From NCBI GenBank assembly GCA_029776225.1, contig JAKOTR010000080.1, positions 23,918 to 87,917 of the forward strand: a stretch of 64,000 nucleotides of DNA. The letters run 5' to 3'. The notes beneath the pieces are model-generated. The model worked only from the letters and a program-made list of their open reading frames with translations. It was not told where the DNA came from and made no database searches. Of this stretch, positions 1-7,600 are shown piece after piece (the stretch's first letter is position 1; each line of letters begins with the position of its first letter). A program made the position numbers and the translations under genes. Source of the DNA: Acidobacteriota bacterium (GTDB taxonomy: Bacteria; Acidobacteriota; Terriglobia; Bryobacterales; Bryobacteraceae).

Positions 1-1401
1 GAGGCCGAGATGCGCTACCACCTGGTCTTTCACGACGCGGCCGGCACGAGCTATCTGCTCGAAGGCCGCAAGTACATGGAGCGCAGCGGGCGCGGCGGCG
101 CCGCCGCCATCCGGGAGCTGCTCTACGACTACACGACGCTCTATTGCCGCGTCTACCGGCTGGATGCCGCCGGGAGCCGCCAGCCGTTGGGGCTCGCGTA
201 CCTGAAGTTCCGCACCTTCGAGGATCTCGCCGCGGTGGGCAACCTGGCTGGATTCCTTGCTTCGTTCCGCGTCACTGGGACCGCGGATCCGGCCTTGCAG
301 CTCCAGGCGCGCATGCGCTTCCTGGCTTTCACAGGCCAATTCGTGCAACGCGAATACGACCCGCTGTCGCCCGATATCGGCCGGCTCGACGTGGACGTGG
401 AGGCGGAGGTCCGGCGCGGCGCCGACACCCCGGACTACTTCACTACGCGCCCCACCAGCGAGTTGCACGCCATTCTCCGGGAGACGCAGTCGCTGCCGCT
501 CGAGCGCCTTCTCAACACCGGCGCCAGGCGCATCGACCTAACCCGCCGGCGCGTGATCCGCGACATCTTCTGGAAGGGCTCCTTCGCCGCCGACACCCTG
601 CTCGGCTGGGAGGAGCGCCTCCGGAATCAAGCGGTCCCCGGCGCCGAGCGCGCTGCGGCCATCTTCGCCCGCGGCAGTTTCTGGAAGCGCTTTGACCGCA
701 TCGAGAACGGCCGTGCCACGGGACACGTGGTGAACTACGATCTCGAGTGGCTTCCCGGCGATCCCGAGGTGCGCGAGGTCGAGTATCCCGACGACAACCG
801 CCGCTATTTCAAGAAGGGCGACCGCGTGCTGCTGCTCACCTACCGCAACGACCCCTACCGCATCGTCTACGACACCATCAAGCTCATCGACGAAGACAAC
901 GCCATCGGGGTAATGCACCTGGGCGACTTTCCCAATGGGATAGAGTTCGCCGCCTTCGTGATGTCGCGGCACAACTACCCGCTGGAGCATATGTCCATCG
1001 AGGACCACGAAGCCATCTTCAACATGCCGGGCGTTGAGGCAGTCGAAATCGAGGCGGCTAGCGCATGGGAGGGCAACCTGGTGCCGCTGGAACATCCGGG
1101 GACCAGCTTGCTCCGCCGGATCCCCGACGCGCCGGTGCGCATCGAGGTGGACTCCAACGGGAACCGCTCCCTGACGCTCGAAGCTGGTGGATCGAAGATG
1201 GTTTTTCCCCATGGTCAGGTGACGCTGGAGGTCCGGCGCATCGACGCCGATACGTTGCTGGGCAAAGCGGTCATCGCCGCCGCGGAGGTCTCGCTCGCCG
1301 CCGCGCTCCGCAACTACGCCTCCAGCGAAGATGGCCGGCTTGTGCTGCGCTGCCTCGTGAACCGCGCCGCGCGTGCGGAGTCCGGCGCCGCCGGATTGTG
1401 A
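1..1401 (+). CDS. GMC-oxidoreductase-associated protein, C-terminal part (5' end outside window)
   Basis: The first ATG is at 10, but the codons before it (GAG GCC GAG) are open in the same frame, so the gene probably starts outside the window. Residues 1-130 after that ATG resemble the domain that follows the flavin domain in cholesterol-oxidase-like GMC proteins: a 'MxYxLxF...G..Y.L.G.K' strand pair, then 'DYTTLYCRVYR', a 'GLAYLKFRTFEDL' segment and 'ARMRFLAFTGQF'. The remaining 330 residues (around 'FWKGSFAADTLLGW' and 'GVMHLGDFPNG') match no family I recognise. No signal peptide or membrane segment is visible. The gene converges on the CHAT/STAND operon, with 31 bp between the two stop codons. 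The family link is from memory of the sequence pattern. The function of the full protein cannot be judged without the upstream part. Confidence 0.6.
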   Translation, partial: EAEMRYHLVFHDAAGTSYLLEGRKYMERSGRGGAAAIRELLYDYTTLYCRVYRLDAAGSRQPLGLAYLKFRTFEDLAAVGNLAGFLASFRVTGTADPALQLQARMRFLAFTGQFVQREYDPLSPDIGRLDVDVEAEVRRGADTPDYFTTRPTSELHAILRETQSLPLERLLNTGARRIDLTRRRVIRDIFWKGSFAADTLLGWEERLRNQAVPGAERAAAIFARGSFWKRFDRIENGRATGHVVNYDLEWLPGDPEVREVEYPDDNRRYFKKGDRVLLLTYRNDPYRIVYDTIKLIDEDNAIGVMHLGDFPNGIEFAAFVMSRHNYPLEHMSIEDHEAIFNMPGVEAVEIEAASAWEGNLVPLEHPGTSLLRRIPDAPVRIEVDSNGNRSLTLEAGGSKMVFPHGQVTLEVRRIDADTLLGKAVIAAAEVSLAAALRNYASSEDGRLVLRCLVNRAARAESGAAGL

Positions 1402-1432
1402 GCAGCGGCTGCGAACGGCGGCGCCTCGAATT

Positions 1433-2368
1433 TCAGACCACTCGGTAGGGCGGCTCGAAGTCGGCTACTCCGGCATGGCGTGCTGCCATCCAGCGCAGGA
1501 CGTAGACCTGCGCCGGGTCGGTCTTGGATCCTGTCAGCGCGTTGGGCAGCACTTCGAGCAGGATGTGGGCCCCCGGGTCCCTGTAGTAGTCGATATCCAG
1601 CTCCACCTTGATGAAGGGCTGGCAAGGGTGCCTGTCGTTCTCGTGAAAGGTGATCTGGACGTTGGCTTCGCCGAACTGCGCCTGCTTGTAGCTTCTGGTG
1701 GCGCCAGGGTGGAACGGGAGGGCGTCGGGCCGCGGCTCGAAGGCGCCCTTGGCGGCAGCGCGCTCCACTTGGTCCAACAGCCTCGTATCGGCCCAGGCAA
1801 AGAAGCGGTCCTGGTCCATCTGGTCCCAGATGAGCTCCTGCAGGTAATCTACGGGCGTGCCCTCCGGTAGGTGAATCTCCCGCAACGCGGTGAAAATGTT
1901 CAGGAAGCACGCGAGCGCGGCGGGGCGCTGCTCGAGCAGGTCTGTGTAGCGCCTGGCGGCGGTGTCCTTATCAGGAGGATCACCAGCGCCGGCCGTCAGC
2001 ACCCGCGCGTAGGCAGGGTCTCGCAGCAGCGTTTCCCAACGCGCCTCGTGAAAGTTGTATTCCGGGTTGTTGCGCACGAGCATCAGATCGATCTTCCCGG
2101 GTTGATCCGGAGTCACCTTGACCGGGGTGAAGCCGACCTGCCGGAAACCTTCCGCCCAGGCCACCACCGTGTAGCTGTCACCGAAGTTATTGTGAAACGG
2201 CAGTTTTTTGAACACAATCCTCGACGCTTTGTGAAACTCTCGGTGTACCTGTTTCTGGTATCCGTTCAGCAGGGTAATCAGGATGTTGGCGTCTGTCCTC
2301 AGGGGCTCGCGCAGCCCCGAGTACAGGCTTACTGTGATCTGGCAGGTTGGTTTCGTGGACTTAGGCAT
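1433..2368 (-). CDS. Hypothetical protein, last gene of the CHAT/STAND operon
   Basis: This 311-residue protein belongs to no family I recognise. It is soluble, with no signal peptide or transmembrane segment. An N-terminal beta-rich part ('CQITVSLYSGL', 'DSYTVVAWAEGF', 'KIDLMLVRNN') is followed by a helical middle and a C-terminal strand-rich part ('ANVQITFHEND', 'IKVELDIDYYRDPGAHILLEVL'). It starts 11 bp after the lipase-like gene and ends the six-gene minus-strand operon. Its place next to the lipase suggests a partner, chaperone or immunity-type role, but that is only inference from position. Codon use and GC content look like its neighbours. Confidence 0.7.
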   Translation of the reverse strand: MPKSTKPTCQITVSLYSGLREPLRTDANILITLLNGYQKQVHREFHKASRIVFKKLPFHNNFGDSYTVVAWAEGFRQVGFTPVKVTPDQPGKIDLMLVRNNPEYNFHEARWETLLRDPAYARVLTAGAGDPPDKDTAARRYTDLLEQRPAALACFLNIFTALREIHLPEGTPVDYLQELIWDQMDQDRFFAWADTRLLDQVERAAAKGAFEPRPDALPFHPGATRSYKQAQFGEANVQITFHENDRHPCQPFIKVELDIDYYRDPGAHILLEVLPNALTGSKTDPAQVYVLRWMAARHAGVADFEPPYRVV

Positions 2369-2379
2369 CTTCTATGCGG

Positions 2380-3228
2380 TTATGCGATGCCGGAGACGCT
2401 CTGGGCGATTCGTAAATAAACGGCCTGAATGGCGCGTTCGTACTCGACCGGGTTCTGTCCCGCCAGCCACTCGCGGACGTCCCACCAGCCGATTTGGTTG
2501 AAATGGTCGGCGGGAATCGGGAAGCGGTGCTGTGCGACGCGTTTTCTATGGCCGTCCGATACCAGTTCGGCGCACCACAACTGGGAGCGCACCGGCACCA
2601 GTCCATCGTTGTCTCCTTCGAAATTTTGGATGATCTGCCAGAATGCCTGGAGCGGACCGAGCACGCGGTATTTCTCCTGGCTGCTCGCGTAGGTTTGGTA
2701 CACCACCGGGTTGGCGGCTTCCGCTGCTTCGGCGCGCCGGTTGAATGCCTGGCAGGCGCTGGTGGTAAGGGAGGCGAACCCCCGGAGATCCACCACATCC
2801 TCGAGTGCGCGGATCAGCTCGTCCCCGCCGTTGCTGAGGCCCCAATCGGCGAAGCTGGTGCCAAGGTGCGGTGTTCCCACCGTCGTGAGACTTGCCACCT
2901 TCTGATCCATCCCGGGGATGTCCACGATCATGTGCCGCGCATCCAGCCCGCCCATGCTGTGACCGATGATGTGAACCTTCCCGTGCCGCGCGCACAGCGC
3001 ATCCACCTGCTCGGCCAGCTCCCTGGAGCGCTGCTCGATGCTGGCGGCGAAACTGACGTTGGTGTGATAGACGGTGAAGCCGTGCTGCTGGAGAAACGGC
3101 CTGATGTTGCGGAAGTAGTGCAGGGCGTCGTTGCCGGTAATGTCCGTGAGAATGCCGCGCGCCTCCAATTCCCTTCGCAGAATGTCGAACCGCGCGATGC
3201 CATGCGCCAGAACGATGGGATAAGCCAT
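2380..3228 (-). CDS. Triacylglycerol-lipase-like alpha/beta hydrolase
   Basis: This 282-residue alpha/beta hydrolase resembles bacterial family-I lipases. The chain opens with the oxyanion-type motif 'PIVLAHGI' (residues 4-11). The nucleophile elbow is GHSMGG (89-94, Ser91), followed by 'GTPHLGTSFADW' near 118-129. Near the C-terminus 'DNDGLVPVRS' supplies a candidate catalytic Asp, and a His lies in 'IPADHFNQIGW'. These segments follow the order seen in Pseudomonas-type lipases, which hydrolyse ester bonds of glycerides. No signal peptide is present, so it probably acts in the cytoplasm or on the inner face of the membrane unless exported by another route. It sits in the CHAT/STAND operon, 14 bp after the HEXXH gene. 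A cytoplasmic lipase beside a caspase-like protease fits a membrane-damaging effector, but this is inference. Confidence 0.82.
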   Translation of the reverse strand: MAYPIVLAHGIARFDILRRELEARGILTDITGNDALHYFRNIRPFLQQHGFTVYHTNVSFAASIEQRSRELAEQVDALCARHGKVHIIGHSMGGLDARHMIVDIPGMDQKVASLTTVGTPHLGTSFADWGLSNGGDELIRALEDVVDLRGFASLTTSACQAFNRRAEAAEAANPVVYQTYASSQEKYRVLGPLQAFWQIIQNFEGDNDGLVPVRSQLWCAELVSDGHRKRVAQHRFPIPADHFNQIGWWDVREWLAGQNPVEYERAIQAVYLRIAQSVSGIA

Positions 3229-3242
3229 GAGTACCCTCTCCT

Positions 3243-4616
3243 TTACTGAAGCCGCTGGAAGATCCGCGCGAAATCCTGCTTACCCAGCTTGCGGTTCTCC
3301 TCGTCGGCCTTTTGCTGTTGCTGCTGCGTGCGCGCCCGCTCCCCGGAGCGCAGATCGCTGGTCAACAGGCTCTCCATTTTTTGCTCCAGCCGCTCGGCGG
3401 GCGAGATGCCGTTGATGGGCCGGTAGTACGCATCCGGTTTCGTCGCGTAGGCGATGCGCGCTGCCGCCAGCATCACCCGCAGGTCGCGGTAGTCCTTGAG
3501 CACCCTGCCTTCGAGCGCGCATTGCGCCTGCGTCCGGGCGCGCTCGTACTGCGTCGCGTCGAAGGTGAGAGCCGAACGCAGCGAGCCGCCCAGGGCTTCG
3601 ATCTGGCCGTCCAGGAAACGCTCGGCAATCGCCGGCGCATCCTCCTCGGCGAAGCAGGACTGCCCGGCCGGCAGCGGATACTCCGCGTCCCAGGCCGTCA
3701 GGATGCGATCAGCCGGTTCCTCAAAGCCCATCTTCCGGAGGACCTGAACATTGATGCGGACGCGCAGGTTCTCCGGCGGGTACGGCTCCACGGCCGGCTG
3801 ACGGGCCAGCAGTTCCTGCGGGTCCGCCAGCAGGAAATCGGCCAGCGCGCAGACGAACGGCGGCCCCGCCGCCAGGCAGCCACAGACGTCCGCGAACACC
3901 TCCGAGCGCCACGCCTTCCACAGCGGAGCGCGCGCCGCGCCCCCGGATTCTTCGAGCGCTTCGTCGATCATGGTGTCGAGCGCCGCCTCCAGGTCGAAGT
4001 CGGCCTCCACCGAGTGGCCCACTTCGTGCCCGATGGCGAGGGCGTCCGGCAAGTGCAGCACCTGGTTCCACGGCACCCCGATCACTGGAAACGGCAGCGA
4101 CGAGGTGGCCTGCTTGAAGCCGGAGCCGCTGATCAGCTCTCGCGGAACCGCCTCCGCCTGGAAACTTGCGTCGCGAGTGAGGATGAACGGGCTCATCCCG
4201 CCGTTCAGGTAAACCAGCGGTGGCTCCTTCATCGCGCGCCCGGGGTTCGCCTGCCGCGCCTGCTCGTAGATCGGGTGGTAACACAGCCAGGCGAACTCGT
4301 CGGCAATCGCGAGATACCGCGCGAAGGCCTTCTCGTAACGCTGCGCCAGCTTGGAGCGGAAGAACTCCCAGATGCGATGTACTGCCAGCAGAGTGCGCGC
4401 CATTTCACGCGCGGTGGAAAGGCTGTTGTCGGTGGCCAGGATTTCACGGACGGCGTCCTGAAAGCCTTGCAGGCGGCCGATGGCGGCGCGCACCTGGGTG
4501 TGGTGCTTGGGGAACGGGCCGCCGGGGGCGGTGGCATTCAACCAGCGCTCGAACTCAAGCGCCAGGGCCTCCATCTTCCGCTCGACTTCCGCCTGCTTGC
4601 GTTCCGCGTAGCCCAT
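3243..4616 (-). CDS. HEXXH metallopeptidase-like protein
   Basis: This 457-residue protein has a zinc-peptidase-like core: HEVGH at residues 197-201 and, 37 residues later, a 'SEVFADV' segment (Glu239, Asp243). This is the HEXXH...ExxxD layout of gluzincins such as the M48 group. The N-terminal 130 residues are strongly helical with many Arg/Glu pairs and look like a coiled-coil or bundle. The C-terminal 150 residues are also helical and charged, ending in 'RSGERARTQQQQQKADEENRK'. There is no signal peptide or transmembrane helix, unlike true M48 proteases. The gene begins 4 bp after the STAND gene stop, so it is probably translationally coupled. It could be an effector or a processing enzyme of the operon. 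The peptidase call rests on the motif alone. Confidence 0.65.
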   Translation of the reverse strand: MGYAERKQAEVERKMEALALEFERWLNATAPGGPFPKHHTQVRAAIGRLQGFQDAVREILATDNSLSTAREMARTLLAVHRIWEFFRSKLAQRYEKAFARYLAIADEFAWLCYHPIYEQARQANPGRAMKEPPLVYLNGGMSPFILTRDASFQAEAVPRELISGSGFKQATSSLPFPVIGVPWNQVLHLPDALAIGHEVGHSVEADFDLEAALDTMIDEALEESGGAARAPLWKAWRSEVFADVCGCLAAGPPFVCALADFLLADPQELLARQPAVEPYPPENLRVRINVQVLRKMGFEEPADRILTAWDAEYPLPAGQSCFAEEDAPAIAERFLDGQIEALGGSLRSALTFDATQYERARTQAQCALEGRVLKDYRDLRVMLAAARIAYATKPDAYYRPINGISPAERLEQKMESLLTSDLRSGERARTQQQQQKADEENRKLGKQDFARIFQRLQ

Positions 4617-4620
4617 GCCG

Positions 4621-7600
4621 TTACCACGCCACCGGAATTTCGGGGTCCAGCGTGAACAGAGCCGGCGGCAGCAGAAGCGGCAACTCCGCGAGGCCGCGAT
4701 ACAAGTCGGCGGCGGAGCGCCGCTCAGCGGCGGCGTCGGCCATCCGCCTCACCGCGTCGCGCAGCACGAAGGGATCCGCAAGGCCGGCCGCCAGCACACC
4801 CCGCGTGTTGCCGAAGCGGAACAGTTCGTCGCAGAAGGCATTCCGCAGCAGCGCCTGCCGGGCCTGATCGTAGGGGTCCGGAGGCAGGACGGCTTCCACG
4901 AGAACAAAAGGATGCAAGCCGGCGCCGGAGATGCGCCGCAGCCATCCGTCCAGTGCGCTGGGGGTGATGGTTGATTCCATGCCGCCGAAATCCAGGCACA
5001 CCTCGCCAGTTCGTGTCGACTCCTGGAACGCCGTCACGAGGTGCACCAGGGTGGGGCGGAAGCCGGGCAGCCCCACCAGGGCCAGTTGCTCCGGTTCGTT
5101 GAGCCGCACGACTTCCACGCCGCACCGGATGTATTCGGCCGGCATCTCCACCCCGAAGTTGCTGTGCCCCCGCTTCGTGACCTGCTGCCGCTCCACGCTC
5201 GCTTGGATGATGAGGACCTGCGGCTTCTCCTTCGGCGGGTGTTCCGCCAGCAGTCTGGCGCGGGCTTCCCGCGGATCGTCGCCGAAGGCCTTCAACAGGC
5301 TGTCGGTCTGGGGACCGTAAATGCCATCGATAATAATGTCGCGGCCGGATCGCTGAACGGCCTCCTGCAGCATCAGGACCGTGTCGCGGATGGGAACCGG
5401 CTGAATGGGGCGCCTGTAGATGGTCCGGTACGCCGCGCCCGGCAGCACGGCCTCCCAGGGAATCGAAGCCAGCGCGCCGCGCGAAGTGCGAACTTCCAGG
5501 TAGGGACCGGGCAGCGCGCCCAGCGGCGCGAGCGAATCGCGCAGATGCGCCAGAAGGCTCTCGCGCGAATAAGCAAGTGGCTCCACCAGCTCGGCCGCGA
5601 AGCCACGGGAGCCGGAGGCGGCCGGCTCCAGCCGGATCGTGTGGACCTCCTTGGTGGGTGACTGCGCCCGCACGCCTTCGGGCGTTTTTTCCAGGAGCAG
5701 CGTGACCACGGGGGGCAGCAGGTCGGCATCCCGGTGGCTCTGGGACGCGACGTTCCTGTACGCCTCAATTTCCTTAGCCAGGGAAGCCGCCTTCAGCGCC
5801 GCCCCGGATTCCACCGCGGAGCGCTGCGCGGTCAGCAGCGCGGTGAGCGCCTCGCGTTGCTTGCCCGCACGCACGGCCAGCCTGGCGCGGACCTCGTGAC
5901 GCCGCGCTACCCAAAGCGAATGGTCGGGAAAGTACTCGCCGATGAGGCGCTCGGCCTGCTCGAACAGTTGTGCGGTCCGCCTGGGAACGTCGTCCAGAGA
6001 GTATTCCGCCTCTTCAAGCAGCGCCGTGCCCCACAGTTCCGGGAACTTGCTGTAGGCTGCGCGGTAGGCCGTCAGATAGGCGTCGCGATCCGGCAGCTCC
6101 AGCAGCCCGGCGCGTCGCATCGCGGCGCGGAGTTGCCGCTGGAAGTGCGGCTGCTCGCGGCACTCCCGGTAGGCAGCCAGCAGAACTTCGCGGGCCTGTT
6201 CCGCCAAACCAAAATGGGGCGCCGCCAGACCCCATAGCCACGCTCGCAGCGCGAAATCGCGGTCGCCGCGCTGGGGCCGCGGATAGACTTCGCCGAAGCG
6301 CTGCCGGAACCCGGAATACTGCACACGCTGCGCGACGGGCTGGCGCCGGTAGGCATCCAGGAACGGAAAGCGCGCGGCCAGATCGAGGGCCTCCACCTCT
6401 TTCAGAAAAGCGGCGATTTCTTCCCGGGTGGCCAGCCCCAACGCGCCCAGGTAGGCCAGAACCCGCAGCCGGCGCCGTTGCGAAGAGGTTCGCTTGAGGA
6501 TCTCCCGCAGCACATAAGCGGCGCGCTGGGGTTTGCCGGATTCGGCCAGGATGCGTGCCTTCAGCAGCGGGCGATCGGCGGCCACACTTGCCTGAGCGCG
6601 GGGGATCGAGTGCAGCGTCTCCTCCGCCTGGTGCACGTTGCCGGCGGCCTCCAGAAACAGCATGGCCTTCTGGAACAGCGCCTCCAGCGGACCGGTGGAA
6701 GATCCCTCGCGCACAAAGGCGTCGCGAGCCGCGTTGAACTGCTCCTCAGCTTCGTTCACTCGGAACGCCGCGCGATTAACAAGGCCACGCAGCAGCCGCG
6801 TAGTGCCGTCCTCGCCGAACGGGAGCAGGCTAAGCGCTGCCGCGGGATTCTGCCGCTCCAGCGCCAGACGCACCCGGATGCGAGCGATCTCGTACGGCAT
6901 CCACGGGTTGGAGGCGGCCAACCTGCGAGCCTGCGGCGATTCCGCCAGGCGTGCGGCATCCGACCAGCGCCCCAGTTCGCACAGCACGCGGCAGCATCCT
7001 GCCAGGAGCTCGGGCGCATAGTCGGGCGCAGTACGGCCGGCCGCCGCCCGCTTCCATGCTCGCTCGTAGCACTCCAGCGCGCGGCCTAACTCCTCGCGAT
7101 CCTCCAGCCGCCGCGCCCGCCGGAACTCGATCCACTCGGGCGAAAGAGGTGGCGCGGCAAGGCGCGCCGCCCGCCGTGCAGCCGCCGCGAACCAGGCATC
7201 CCCCTTGTCCGGATCGTGTTCGTAATGGCAGCGGCCGAGCAGGTACTCCGCCATCACCAGAGCGGCGGAGTCTCGCGACGGGCCTATGACGCGCAGCAGC
7301 AGCTTTTCCGCCGCCGCGCGGCGCTCCAGGAACAGCAGGTGCGCGGCCTCCAAAATCGACGCGCGCAACTCCTGAACACGCGGTTTCGCGGCGCGCTTCA
7401 TGAAGGAACGAAAACGCCGGTAGGCGTCGTTGAACTCGCCCTCGAGCCGCTCGGCGTCGCCCTCGAGGCTGCGCAGGCGCAGCCGCTCGACCAGCAATCC
7501 CCAGGCCTGCACGGCGGCCGCTTCGGCCAGCAGGTCGTAATCCACCAGAGGGCCCTCGAGATACTCCACCGGGCGCCCGTCATCGCCTGCGAAATCGCTC

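Noticed and set aside
3312..4655. 447-codon plus-strand frame
   Set aside because: It is antisense to the HEXXH gene, whose motifs and codon bias are convincing. High GC creates such long shadow frames.
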